Source: Rubrivivax sp. (GTDB taxonomy: Bacteria > Pseudomonadota > Gammaproteobacteria > Burkholderiales > Burkholderiaceae). Taken from it: a stretch of 37,297 nt of DNA. The DNA is taken from assembly GCA_016790225.1 (NCBI GenBank), contig JAEUOZ010000049.1:1-37297 (forward strand), given 5' to 3'. The notes below the pieces were generated by a model that saw only the letters and a program-made list of their open reading frames with translations, was not told the DNA's origin and did no database searches. This document shows, one piece after another, positions 8,780 through 17,462 of this stretch (position 1 is its first letter; each line of letters starts with the position of its first letter). The translations under genes and the position numbers were made by a program.

Positions 8780-9415
8780 ATGCGTCACGCCCTGATCCTC
8801 CTCTTCAGCGCCGCCCTGGCCACGCCGGCTTGGGCGCTCTACAAGGTGGTGGGGCCGGACGGCAGGATCACCTACACCGATACGCCTCCGGTCACCGATA
8901 CGAGTTCGCGCGTGGCGCCGTTCCGCCCAGGTCATTCGACGGCCGAAGCGGCGGCCCTGCCCCTGGAGCTGCGCCAGCCGATGCAGCGCTATCCGGTCGT
9001 CCTGTATACCGGCGTTGACTGCATCCCCTGCGACAGCGCCCGGCAACTGCTGCTGCAGCGCGGCGTGCCGTTCTCGGAGCGCCGCGTGGTGACCGAAGAC
9101 GACGCGCGGGCCTACGACAAGCTCGGCGGCGCACGCACCCTGCCCGGTCTGGGCATCGGCGAGCAACAGTTGCGCGGGCTGAACACGGCGGACTGGGTCG
9201 CCTACCTTGACGCGGCCGGCTACCCGAAGGAATCCCGCCTGCCCAAGGGCTGGAAGGCACCCGCCGCCACACCCTTGGCCGAGGCCCGCGCGCCCGCCGC
9301 CGCCCCCAGCGAAACCGCGGCGCGTGAGAGTGCCGCCGCACGGCGCCCCGCGCCCACGACGGCGCCCGCCGCACCGGCGCCGTCGGCCGGCTCCGGCACA
9401 ACGATCCGGTTCTGA
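8780..9415 (+). CDS. Exported DUF4124 and glutaredoxin-like domain protein
   Basis: This is a 211-aa protein beginning with a clear signal peptide (MRHALILLFSAALATPAWA). Immediately after it comes a DUF4124-type motif, YKVVGPDGRITYTDTPP. A glutaredoxin/thioredoxin-like domain occupies about residues 72-155, with a CIPC redox pair in VVLYTGVDCIPCDSARQLL and the family-like TLPGLGIGEQQL segment. The conserved cis-Pro is probably the Pro of TLPG. The C-terminal 50 residues are Ala/Pro-rich and low in complexity. It is probably a periplasmic thiol-disulfide protein. The substrate is unknown and no partner gene is adjacent. The start at 8780 is chosen because it yields the signal peptide; the ORF is open further upstream, from 8690. 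Confidence 0.8.
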   Translation: MRHALILLFSAALATPAWALYKVVGPDGRITYTDTPPVTDTSSRVAPFRPGHSTAEAAALPLELRQPMQRYPVVLYTGVDCIPCDSARQLLLQRGVPFSERRVVTEDDARAYDKLGGARTLPGLGIGEQQLRGLNTADWVAYLDAAGYPKESRLPKGWKAPAATPLAEARAPAAAPSETAARESAAARRPAPTTAPAAPAPSAGSGTTIRF

Positions 9416-9500
9416 TTCCCCGGCAGCCGACGCGCAGGCTGGCGCGCCTGACGCCGCTCAGCGCAGTCGCGGGTTCGGCCCGTCGCCGCACGGATGGCGC

Positions 9501-10487
9501 TCACGGGCGAGGCGGCGCCCGGGACACACCGTCCGCCTGCAAGACATCGTTTCGTGAACCGCTGCGGCCGGCGATCTTGGCGCGGGCCAGCCGCGCGCGC
9601 ACATCGGCCAGAAAGGCGGTCGCGGGCCGGCTCATGCGGCGGTCACTGCGCCAGACGAAGTGCCACATGCGGCGGATCGGAAAGCCCTGCACCGAGAGCT
9701 CCACCAGGCCGTCGCGCTGCGGATCGCGCCCCAGGGCGTGGCGCGAGAGCACGGCCAGGCCCAAGCCGGCAGCCACCGAGTGCTTGATGGCCTCGTTGCT
9801 GCCCAGGGCCATGCGCGGCCGCCACTCCAGGCCCTGCGCCGCCAGCATCTGATCGGCGGCACGACGCGTACCGGAGCCGGCTTCGCGGGCCAGCAGCGGC
9901 TCGCTCAGGATCTGCGCCAGCGGAATGCGCCGCCGCCCTGCCAGGGCGTGCTGCGCCGAGGCCACGACCACCAGCGGGTTCTCCAGGAAGGGCCAGCGCT
10001 CCAGCGGCAGCTCCGTCGGCGGCAGCATCATCACGGCCAGCTCGTCATCGCCCCGGGCGAGCCGCTGCACGACGGCATCGCGGTTCTCGACGGCCAGTTC
10101 CACCTGCACGCCGGGATGGGCATGGGCGAAGGGGCCGATGAGCTCCGGCAGGAAATACTCCGCCGTGGTCACGGCCGAGATGCGCAGGTGGCCGCTCTGC
10201 CCGCCGCTCAAGGCGGCGGCTTCTTCCTCGAACTGCGCCCAGCGCTCCATCAGCTCGCGGGCTGCGCGCGCCAGCAGATCGCCGTGTGGCGTGAGCCGCA
10301 CGCCGCGGCCGGCGGGTTCGAGCAGCGTGAGATCCAGCGCCTGCGCCAGCTCGCGCAACTGCATCGACACGGTCGGCTGCGCCAGGTTCAGCGCCTGGGC
10401 GGCGCGGCCGATGGCGCCGTGCCGGGCGACGGCCTCGAAGCTGCGCAGCTGGGTCAGCGTGAAGCGGAAGGGCTCGCGCTCTTTCAT
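9501..10487 (-). CDS. LysR-family transcriptional regulator, CbbR-like
   Basis: This is a 328-aa LysR-type regulator. The N-terminal winged helix-turn-helix is complete (LTQLRSFEAVARHGAIGRAAQALNL, then QPTVSMQLREL), and a periplasmic-binding-protein-like effector domain occupies about residues 95-300. The overall sequence resembles the CbbR/CysB-like branch more than the catabolic benzoate branch, but the inducer cannot be deduced. The last 30 residues are Arg/Pro-rich and variable. It is divergent from the isocitrate dehydrogenase gene across 120 bp containing a palindromic site, the classical LysR arrangement. It therefore probably controls that gene and itself. Confidence 0.92.
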   Translation of the reverse strand: MKEREPFRFTLTQLRSFEAVARHGAIGRAAQALNLAQPTVSMQLRELAQALDLTLLEPAGRGVRLTPHGDLLARAARELMERWAQFEEEAAALSGGQSGHLRISAVTTAEYFLPELIGPFAHAHPGVQVELAVENRDAVVQRLARGDDELAVMMLPPTELPLERWPFLENPLVVVASAQHALAGRRRIPLAQILSEPLLAREAGSGTRRAADQMLAAQGLEWRPRMALGSNEAIKHSVAAGLGLAVLSRHALGRDPQRDGLVELSVQGFPIRRMWHFVWRSDRRMSRPATAFLADVRARLARAKIAGRSGSRNDVLQADGVSRAPPRP

Positions 10488-10505
10488 CGTATAACGTGAT
10501 TGTTT

Positions 10506-10529
10506 GAATCAATAAACATCGCTTGATTC
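10506..10529. promoter_or_regulatory. Putative LysR operator between the LysR gene and icd
   Basis: An inverted repeat GAATCAA - 10 bp - TTGATTC sits in a conspicuously AT-rich patch of the divergent intergenic region. LysR proteins typically bind interrupted dyads of about this span (T-N11-A type). A candidate icd promoter overlaps it (TTGAAT at 10505-10510 and TTCTAT at 10528-10533, 17 bp apart). A candidate LysR-gene promoter on the other strand is TTTATT, 17 bp, TATACG. In addition, ATAACGTG occurs as a direct repeat at 10491-10498 and 10545-10552. Binding is inferred, not shown. Confidence 0.55.
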
Positions 10530-10607
10530 TATATCTCTCGGCGCATAACGTGCGGCCTCATCGCAGGACACACCCGTCCCGCCCGCCCCGCCTGACAGGA
10601 GAACGCC

Positions 10608-12092
10608 ATGCCCGACAAGACCCCCATCACCATCGCCCACGGCGACGGCATCGGCCCCGAGATCATGGCGGCCACCTTGAAGGTGCTGGAAGCCGCCGGC
10701 GCGCGCATCGCGCCCGAAGTGATCGAGATCGGCGAGAAGGTCTACCTCGGCGGCCACAGCAGCGGCATCGCCGCCGATGCCTGGGCCAGCCTGCGCCGCA
10801 CCAAGGTCTTCCTGAAGTCGCCGATCACCACGCCGCAGGGCGGCGGCTACAAGAGCCTGAACGTGACGATCCGCAAGACGCTGGGCCTTTACGCCAACGT
10901 GCGGCCCTGCGTGAGCTACGCGCCGTTCGTGGCCACCAAACACCCCAAGCTGGACATCGTCATCGTTCGCGAGAACGAGGAAGACCTCTACGCCGGCATC
11001 GAGCACCGGCAGACGGACGAGGTCTTCCAGTGCCTGAAGCTGATCACCCGCCCGGGCTGCGAAAAGATCGTGCGCTACGCCTTCGAATACGCCCGGGCGC
11101 ACGGGCGGCAGAAGGTCACCTGCATGACCAAGGACAACATCATGAAGATGACCGATGGTCTCTTCCACCAGGTGTTCGACGAGATCAAGACCGAGTACCC
11201 GGACATCAGCACCGATCACATGATCATCGACATCGGCGCGGCGCGGCTGGCCACGCGGCCCGAGCGCTTCGACGTGATCGTCACGCCCAACCTCTACGGC
11301 GACATCGTCAGCGACATCGTGGCCGAGATGACCGGCAGCGTGGGCCTGGCGGGCAGCGCCAACATCGGCGAGCACGTGGCGATGTTCGAGGCCATCCACG
11401 GCAGCGCGCCGGACATCGCCGGCAAGGGCATCGCCAACCCCAGCGGCCTGCTGATGGCGGCCGTGATGATGCTGGTGCACATCCGCCAGAGCGACGTCGC
11501 CACCAAGGTGCACAACGCCTGGCTGCGCACGCTGGAAGACGGTGTCTTCACGGCCGATCTGATGGGCAGCGGCGAAGCGCGCATGGGCCGGCCCTTTGGC
11601 AGCATGGACTTTGCCGACGCCATCATCGATCGTCTCGGCCAGGCACCCAGCAAGCTGCGCAAGGTGGAGTACCGCGACGAGCCGCAGGTGCGCAAGACGC
11701 CGGCCCCGCTGTACCGCCGCGCCAAGCCGGCACAAAAGGAGATGGTCGGCGTCGATGTCTTCGTGCACGCCGCTGACACGACAGCCGATTTCCTGGCCGG
11801 CCGCCTCGCGACCCTGGCACACCAGCCGCGCCCGGCCGGCTTCAAGCTGCAGATGATCACCAACCGCGGCGTCAAGGTGTGGCCGGGCGGCATGCCCGAG
11901 ACCTTCTGCACCGATCACTGGCGCTGCCGTTTCCTGGGCGTCGATGCCCAGGGCCAGGCCCGCAACGTGAGCCACGCCGAGGTCGTGGACCTGCTGCACA
12001 ACCTGGTCAGCGACGGCCTGGACTTCATCAAGACCGAGCACCTGTGCACCTTCGACGGCGAAGCAGGGTTTGCGCTCGGCCAGGGACAGTAG
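10608..12092 (+). CDS. icd: Isocitrate dehydrogenase, Thermus/Rickettsia-type with C-terminal extension
   Basis: This is a 494-aa decarboxylating dehydrogenase of the isocitrate/isopropylmalate family, converting isocitrate to 2-oxoglutarate in the TCA cycle. The start is ATG at 10608 after ACAGGAG. Family motifs are ITIAHGDGIGPEI at the N-terminus, the substrate-binding Arg region NVRPCVSYAPF, IVRENEEDLYAGIEH, the catalytic Tyr/Lys regions and the metal-binding TPNLYGDIVSDI. The coenzyme region is FEAIHGSAPDIAGKGIANPSGL. After about residue 335 there is a long C-terminal extension (ending HLCTFDGEAGFALGQGQ), as in the larger Thermus/Rickettsia enzymes rather than E. coli Icd. Cofactor specificity (NAD or NADP) is not certain from reading alone. 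The LysR gene is divergent. I see nothing recognisable in the 127 bp after its stop. Confidence 0.93.
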   Translation: MPDKTPITIAHGDGIGPEIMAATLKVLEAAGARIAPEVIEIGEKVYLGGHSSGIAADAWASLRRTKVFLKSPITTPQGGGYKSLNVTIRKTLGLYANVRPCVSYAPFVATKHPKLDIVIVRENEEDLYAGIEHRQTDEVFQCLKLITRPGCEKIVRYAFEYARAHGRQKVTCMTKDNIMKMTDGLFHQVFDEIKTEYPDISTDHMIIDIGAARLATRPERFDVIVTPNLYGDIVSDIVAEMTGSVGLAGSANIGEHVAMFEAIHGSAPDIAGKGIANPSGLLMAAVMMLVHIRQSDVATKVHNAWLRTLEDGVFTADLMGSGEARMGRPFGSMDFADAIIDRLGQAPSKLRKVEYRDEPQVRKTPAPLYRRAKPAQKEMVGVDVFVHAADTTADFLAGRLATLAHQPRPAGFKLQMITNRGVKVWPGGMPETFCTDHWRCRFLGVDAQGQARNVSHAEVVDLLHNLVSDGLDFIKTEHLCTFDGEAGFALGQGQ

Positions 12093-12219
12093 AGCCGCCC
12101 CTGCAATCCAGAGCAGCGCGGGGCCCCGGCAGCTGGCAAACCCGAAGCGGCCGGCGGTCCTGTTGCAGAGCGTTCTGGCCAGGTCGCGGAGCGTGGGCGC
12201 AGTCTCAGCGCTGGCAGGC

Positions 12220-13470
12220 TCAGCGCGGACGCAGCCGCCGAGCCACCAGGGCCCCTGCACCCACGCTGGCTCCGACGGCCCAGAACAAGGACGCGGCGCC
12301 AACCGCCACGCCGGCCACGCCGAAGATCAGCGGCATCACGGCACTCGAAAAGTTGATGGCCATCGAGCGGAAGGCGAGCGATTCGCCGTGCCGCCCTTCG
12401 GGCGTCAGCAGGTGCAGTTGTGACATCACCATCGGCTGAACGCTGCCCAGCGTGATTCCCAGCAGTGCCGAGAGCGAACCCATCACCCACGGTGACGACG
12501 CCAGCGGGTAGGCGGCAAAGATCAGCATGGTGCCCAGCATGCAGCCCACGATCACGCCCACCTCGCGCAGACGGTGAGCCAGCACCGGGATGAGCAGACG
12601 CACCAGGCTCACGCTGAGCGTGAAGGTGCCCAGGATCAGCCCGATGACCGAGGCACTGAATCCCAGTCCATGGCCCACCACGGGCACCGCGAAGCTGTGC
12701 ACATCCCAGCAGATGGCCAACAACCAGTTCACGAACAGCAGCCGCTTCATCCCCGGCACCTTCAGCAGGCTCCACACCGATGCCTGGGATGCGGCCACCG
12801 CGGGCGCGGCCGCGGCATCGCGACGCGGCACCTGCCGCATGGCCCACAGCGTCGCGATGGGCATCGCCAGCACCAGCGCATAGGCCGCGGGGAAGCCCGC
12901 CAGATCGATCATGAAACCCACGCTGACCGGGCCGATCACGTTGGCCAGCGACGGTGCGATGCCCAGCCAGCTGAACAGGCGCATGCGCTCCACGGCATCA
13001 CGCGCGGCCTGTCCAGCCGTCCGCTGGATCGCGATGACGCCGAAATTGGCCCCGGCGCCGGACACCAGTGCGCCGACGGCCAGCAGCGCGATGTGCGCCG
13101 GCCCTTCGACCCAGCTCGAGATCACCGCCAGCAGCGCGCCGATCATCGCCATGGCCGTGGCCAGCGCCATCGGCCGGTGAAAACCGTGGCGATCAGCCAT
13201 GCGGCCGGCTTTCAGGGCCAGCGCCACCGGCGCCACGGCAAACAGGGCCAGCACCAGGCCGACCGAGCTGGTGCTCGCGCCTTCGTCCAGCGCCTGCAAG
13301 GGAGCGGCCATGCGAAAGCCGGCCATCGACGCATGCACGCCCAGTTGGCCGAAGACCAGGGCAGCCACCAGCCGCGGCGAGACCGGACCGTTGGGCCCGG
13401 GCGGGTGCGCGGGTGCGCCGGTGGCGGGCACGGCGCCGGAGTCGGTCTGATCAGCCACCCGAACGGTCAT
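12220..13470 (-). CDS. MFS transporter
   Basis: This is a 416-aa major facilitator superfamily permease with about 12 hydrophobic segments and the loop motif GRMADRHGFHRP between helices 2 and 3. A hydrophilic N-terminal tail (to about residue 30, Pro/Gly-rich) precedes the first helix. The substrate is unknown; it resembles drug/sugar-efflux type permeases. I chose the ATG at 13470, although GGAGG abuts it. A GTG four codons later would have better spacing, and the longer open frame to 13647 lies inside rmuC and is not credible. The gene overlaps the last 20 nt of rmuC and is probably co-transcribed with it. Its stop faces the icd stop. Confidence 0.85.
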   Translation of the reverse strand: MTVRVADQTDSGAVPATGAPAHPPGPNGPVSPRLVAALVFGQLGVHASMAGFRMAAPLQALDEGASTSSVGLVLALFAVAPVALALKAGRMADRHGFHRPMALATAMAMIGALLAVISSWVEGPAHIALLAVGALVSGAGANFGVIAIQRTAGQAARDAVERMRLFSWLGIAPSLANVIGPVSVGFMIDLAGFPAAYALVLAMPIATLWAMRQVPRRDAAAAPAVAASQASVWSLLKVPGMKRLLFVNWLLAICWDVHSFAVPVVGHGLGFSASVIGLILGTFTLSVSLVRLLIPVLAHRLREVGVIVGCMLGTMLIFAAYPLASSPWVMGSLSALLGITLGSVQPMVMSQLHLLTPEGRHGESLAFRSMAINFSSAVMPLIFGVAGVAVGAASLFWAVGASVGAGALVARRLRPR

Positions 13471-14860
13471 CCTCCGCCGACCGCGGCTCGCCGGCCTCCA
13501 GGCCCGGCAGCACGGCGCGCGCCTGCGGCTCGGGCAGTGCCTCCACGGCGCGCAGCTGGCGCTGCATCGCGCGCGAGCGGGTCTCCGCGCTGTCGATCGT
13601 GTCGCTGGCTTCCTGCAGCTTCTTGCGCGTGCGGGCCAGGATGTCACCGAACTTCTGGAACTCGGTCTTCACGGCTCCCAGCACCTGCCAGACCTCGGCG
13701 CTGCGGCGCTCCAGCGCCAGCGTGCGAAAGCCCATCTGCAGGCTGTTGAGCGTCGCCAGCAGCGTGGTCGGGCCGGCCAGCACGATGCGGTGCTCGCGCT
13801 GCAGCGCCTCGGCCAGGCCGGGGCGGCGCAGCAGCTCGGCGTAGAGGCTCTCCGTGGGCACGAAGAGGATCGCGAAGTCGGTGGTGTGCGGCGTGGCGAC
13901 GTATTTCTCGCGGATGGTGCGCGCTTCCAGCCGCAGGCGCGACTCCAGCGCGGCGGCGGCAAGGTCGGCAGCCTTGGCATCGGCGCGCTCCTGGGCATCG
14001 AGCAGGCGCTCGTAGTCTTCACGCGGAAACTTCGCGTCGATCGGCAGCCACACAGGCCGCGGCTCTTCACCGGCCGCCGTGCGTCCCGGCAGCCGGATCG
14101 CAAACTCCACGCGGGCGCCGCTGCCCGGCACTGTCTCCACGTTGGCGCCGTACTGCTCGGGCGTCAGCACCTGTTCCAGCAAGCTCGCAAGCTGCACCTC
14201 GCCATAGACACCGCGGCTCTTCACATTGGTGAGCACGCGGTTGAGCGAGCCCACGTCCCGGGCCAGCGCCTGCATGTCGCCCAGGCCCCGGTGCACCTGC
14301 TCCAGCCGATCAGCCACCTGCCGGAAGCTCTCGCCCAGGCGCTGCTCCAGCGTGGCGTGCAGCTTCTCGTCCACCGTCGCGCGCATCTGATCGAGCTTCT
14401 TCTCGTTGCCCGCCTGCAGTGCGGACAGTCGCTCCTCCACGCTCGCCCGCAGCTCCGTGTGACGGCGCTCGTGGGTCTCGTTCAGGCGCTGCAGCTGATC
14501 GACCAGGCGCTCGCTGCTGCGGCGCAGCGAGCCGTCGATCTGCTGCTGCATCACGCCCAGCTGCGTACGGAAAGCTTCGATCTGTTCGGTCTGCGTGCGA
14601 GCTGCATCGCCGCTCTGGCCCATCAGCATCTGCTGGAAGGTGCCCAGATCGGCGCGCGCCGAGCGCGCACTGCGCACGATCTCTTCGCGCATCTCGCGCT
14701 CCAGCCGCTCGATCGGCGCGCCCAGCGCCTGCGCGGTCTCGGGGCCGCGGGCCGTACGCCAGGCCAGCCACAGCAGCGCCAGCAGGTTGAGCAAGCCCAG
14801 CAGCACCAGCATCAGCAGCAGCGCCGGCAGCCAGGTGATGGTCCATGTCCCCTCAGGCAT
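13451..14860 (-). CDS. rmuC: RmuC-family DNA recombination protein
   Basis: This is a 469-aa RmuC homologue. A single N-terminal membrane anchor (about residues 10-34) is followed by a long coiled coil (about 50-190, rich in Glu/Gln/Arg heptads such as ERLVDQLQRLNETHERRH). The conserved RmuC core follows from about 190, with VLTNVKSRGVYGEVQLASLLE, WLPIDAKFPREDYERLL and FVPTESLYAELL, the typical PD-(D/E)XK-like region. E. coli RmuC limits inversion at short inverted repeats, but its biochemistry is poorly known. It lies 59 nt after the 2-hydroxyacid dehydrogenase stop and overlaps the MFS gene. Confidence 0.93.
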   Translation of the reverse strand: MPEGTWTITWLPALLLMLVLLGLLNLLALLWLAWRTARGPETAQALGAPIERLEREMREEIVRSARSARADLGTFQQMLMGQSGDAARTQTEQIEAFRTQLGVMQQQIDGSLRRSSERLVDQLQRLNETHERRHTELRASVEERLSALQAGNEKKLDQMRATVDEKLHATLEQRLGESFRQVADRLEQVHRGLGDMQALARDVGSLNRVLTNVKSRGVYGEVQLASLLEQVLTPEQYGANVETVPGSGARVEFAIRLPGRTAAGEEPRPVWLPIDAKFPREDYERLLDAQERADAKAADLAAAALESRLRLEARTIREKYVATPHTTDFAILFVPTESLYAELLRRPGLAEALQREHRIVLAGPTTLLATLNSLQMGFRTLALERRSAEVWQVLGAVKTEFQKFGDILARTRKKLQEASDTIDSAETRSRAMQRQLRAVEALPEPQARAVLPGLEAGEPRSAEDDRSGG

Positions 14861-14919
14861 GACAGCATTCTCGCCGCGCCACCGCAGGCGGGCCTTCTGC
14901 GCTGCGCAGGCTCAGGCGC

Positions 14920-15909
14920 TCAGTGCGGATGCCGCAGCACCTCAGGGTTGATGGGGGTCGGCGGCCGCTGCCCGCCCAAGGCCGCGATCAGGTTGTCTGC
15001 CGCCAGATCGGCCATCGCGAGCCGCGTCGCCACGCTCGCGCTGGCGATGTGCGGCGTCAGCACCACGTTGGGCACGGTCAGCAGGCCGGCGTGCAGCGCG
15101 GGCTCGCCTTCGAAGACATCCAGGCCGGCCGCCGCGATGCGGCGCTCCTGCAGGGCCTGCACCAGTGCTGCGTCATCGACGATGCCGCCGCGCGCGATAT
15201 TGGTCAGCGTGGCCGTGGGCTTCATCAGCGCCAGCTCCGCCGCGCCGATGATGTGATGGTTCTGCGCCGAATACGGCAGCACCAGCACCAGGTGATCGGC
15301 CTCGCGCAGCAGGCTGCTCTTGTCGACCCACTGCGCCTTGAGCGCCGCTTCAACCGGCGCCGGCAACCGGCTGCGGTTGTGATAGATGAGCTTCATGCCG
15401 AAGCCCAGCACGCCACGGCGCGCGATCGCCTGCCCGATGCGGCCCATGCCCAGGATGCCCAGCGTCGCGCCATGCACATCGCTGCCGGTGAACATGTCGT
15501 AGGACCATTTCTTCCACTCGCCACGGCGCAGGAAGTGCTCGGATTCCGCCATGCGGCGGGCGGTGGCCATCATCAGCGCGAAGCCGAAATCCGCCGTCGT
15601 CTCCGTCAGCACATCAGGCGTGTTGGTGGCCAGCACGCCGCGCGCCGTGCAGGCGGCGATGTCGAAGTTGTTGTAGCCCACGGCCATGTTTGCCACGACG
15701 CGCAGCTGCGGGTTGCCCTGCAGCACCTCGTCATCGATGCGTTCGCTGCCCGTGGTGAGCGCACCGCGCTTGCCGCGCAGGCGCTCGATCAGCTCGGCCT
15801 TGCTCCACACCCGATCCTCCGGGTTGCTCTCCACCTCGAAGGCCTGCTTCAGGCGCCGCAGCGTAGGCTCGGGGATGGCGCGCGCCACCAGGATCTTCTG
15901 CATGCTCAT
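14920..15909 (-). CDS. D-2-hydroxyacid dehydrogenase, glyoxylate/hydroxypyruvate reductase-like
   Basis: This is a 329-aa NAD(P)-dependent D-2-hydroxyacid dehydrogenase. The nucleotide-binding fold has GILGMGRIGQAIA (about 151-163). The catalytic triad is visible: Arg240 in NIARGGIVDD, the Glu in DVFEGEP (about 267-269) and His287 in LTPHIASAS. N-terminal VVANMAVGYNNFD and the FGFALMMATARRM segment match the GhrB/glyoxylate reductase branch. Glyoxylate and hydroxypyruvate are the likely substrates, with 2-ketogluconate an alternative. The start could be 15909 or the ATG two codons later; no strong ribosome-binding site separates them. It lies in a leftward series between nhaD and rmuC. Confidence 0.92.
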   Translation of the reverse strand: MSMQKILVARAIPEPTLRRLKQAFEVESNPEDRVWSKAELIERLRGKRGALTTGSERIDDEVLQGNPQLRVVANMAVGYNNFDIAACTARGVLATNTPDVLTETTADFGFALMMATARRMAESEHFLRRGEWKKWSYDMFTGSDVHGATLGILGMGRIGQAIARRGVLGFGMKLIYHNRSRLPAPVEAALKAQWVDKSSLLREADHLVLVLPYSAQNHHIIGAAELALMKPTATLTNIARGGIVDDAALVQALQERRIAAAGLDVFEGEPALHAGLLTVPNVVLTPHIASASVATRLAMADLAADNLIAALGGQRPPTPINPEVLRHPH

Positions 15910-15994
15910 GGGAGCGTCCTTTCGCTGGTGCGCTGGTGCGCTGCTGCAGCCGCTTCGACGTCGTCGACTCGAACCCGCAGATCATGAAGCCAGA

Positions 15995-17377
15995 TCAGGC
16001 GGCCGGGAAGAGCTCGAAGCCCACGGCCACTGGCGCTGGAGGCAGCTCGGCCACCGTGCGCGGCTGGCTGCCCGGATGAAAGCCGATCAGGGCCAGCATC
16101 ACGAAGTAGGACACCACATAAGCCAAGGCGATGAACCAGCCATGCCGCAACCACAGCCCCACCGAACGTGCTTCCGGGTACATGCTGGACAGCGCAACGC
16201 CGGCGGACGATCCGAACCAGATCATCGAGCCGCCGAAGCCCACGGCGAAGGCCAGGAAACCCCAGTCGTAGCCGCCCTGCTTGAGTGCCAGCTCCGTCAG
16301 CGGGATGTTGTCAAACACTGCCGAGACGAAGCCCAGCCCCAGCGCCGTCTGCCAGGAAGGCTTGGGCAATTCCTCCACCGGCATCATGGAAGCGCAGAGC
16401 ACCAGCGACATCAGGAAGATCGCACCTTTGAAGGCTCCCGACAACAGGCTCCAGTCGGGCTTGCGCCAGATCGCACCCAGCAGGATGGCCACCCACACCG
16501 CCACGCCCAGCCAGGGGAAGACATCGGCCTGCTCCTTGAAGCGCGTATTGACCATCACGTTCACGACCACCGCCAGGATCAGGATGAAGGCCACCACGCC
16601 GATGCTGGCCCAATCCACGTGGGCCCGGGCATCGGCATCCTTCTGGATCGGCGAGTAGGCCTGCTGCTTCAGCGACGCCGGGATCCCGAAGATCACCAGC
16701 GCGATCGCCGAGGCGACGAAGGCTTCCAGCACCTCCATCGGCGAGATGCCGGCAATCCAGATCATGGTCGTCGTGGTGTCGCCCACGACGCTGCCGGCGC
16801 CGCCTGCGTTCGATGCGGCCACGATTGCCGCGAGATAGCCGATATGGACGCGCCGCTGGAAGACCGTGTGCGCGATGGCGCCGCCGATCATCGCGGCGGC
16901 GATGTTGTCGAGGAAGCTGGAGATCACGAAGACCAGCGCCAGCAGCACGAAGCAGCCCTTCCAGTCGTCCGGCAGGTAACGCGGCAGAACGGCCGGCACC
17001 TCGCTGCGCTCGAACAGGTTGGCCAGCAGCGCGAAGCCCAGCAAGAGCAGCAGCAGGTTGGCCAGGATCACCCACTCATGGCCCAGGTGCAGCGCCCAGC
17101 CAGCGACGCCGGTGCCTGTCTTGAAGGGCGAGACGAAGATCTTGTAGAGCGAGATCACGACCGCGCCGGTCAGCGCGATGCGCAGCGTGTGGTGGTGGAA
17201 CATCGCCACGCCGCCCAGCACGCAGGCAAACAGGATGAACTCGACCGGCACGGGCCCCAGCCGTGGCCCGGCAAAGTCCGGCCCGGCAGCCGCCCACGCG
17301 AGCTGAGGCAGCAGCATCACCGCTGCGACCCACAGCACGCCGCGCACCCACGATCTGCCTCGGCCTTCCAAGCTCAT
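15995..17377 (-). CDS. nhaD: NhaD-type sodium:proton antiporter
   Basis: This is a 460-aa inner-membrane ion transporter with about 11-12 hydrophobic segments. It starts with a signal-like segment (MSLEGRGRSWVRGVLWVAAV, then an AWA cleavage-like site). NhaD/CitMHS-family signatures are SSFLDNIAAAMIGGAIAHTVF, the Gly/Thr-rich SNAGGAGSVVGDTTTTMIW and VFDNIPLTELALKQGG, with membrane-embedded Asp residues expected for cation coupling. I call it NhaD by these motifs, but citrate-transporter annotations of related proteins exist and the ion is not proven. The long upstream frame to 17581 runs into the deacetylase gene. The ATG at 17377 with AGAGGG before it is preferred. It follows the deacetylase gene by 85 nt. 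Confidence 0.85.
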   Translation of the reverse strand: MSLEGRGRSWVRGVLWVAAVMLLPQLAWAAAGPDFAGPRLGPVPVEFILFACVLGGVAMFHHHTLRIALTGAVVISLYKIFVSPFKTGTGVAGWALHLGHEWVILANLLLLLLGFALLANLFERSEVPAVLPRYLPDDWKGCFVLLALVFVISSFLDNIAAAMIGGAIAHTVFQRRVHIGYLAAIVAASNAGGAGSVVGDTTTTMIWIAGISPMEVLEAFVASAIALVIFGIPASLKQQAYSPIQKDADARAHVDWASIGVVAFILILAVVVNVMVNTRFKEQADVFPWLGVAVWVAILLGAIWRKPDWSLLSGAFKGAIFLMSLVLCASMMPVEELPKPSWQTALGLGFVSAVFDNIPLTELALKQGGYDWGFLAFAVGFGGSMIWFGSSAGVALSSMYPEARSVGLWLRHGWFIALAYVVSYFVMLALIGFHPGSQPRTVAELPPAPVAVGFELFPAA

Positions 17378-17462
17378 GTCCCTCTGCTCGTGTCGCGTTC
17401 TGGTTCGAGACGCGGTGGCGCCTTGAAAGCCCCGAATGACGCAGGGCATTCTAGGAACAGTC

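Noticed and set aside
10509..12302. 597-codon minus-strand frame opposite icd
   Set aside because: It is antisense to a clear isocitrate dehydrogenase and has shadow-type composition.
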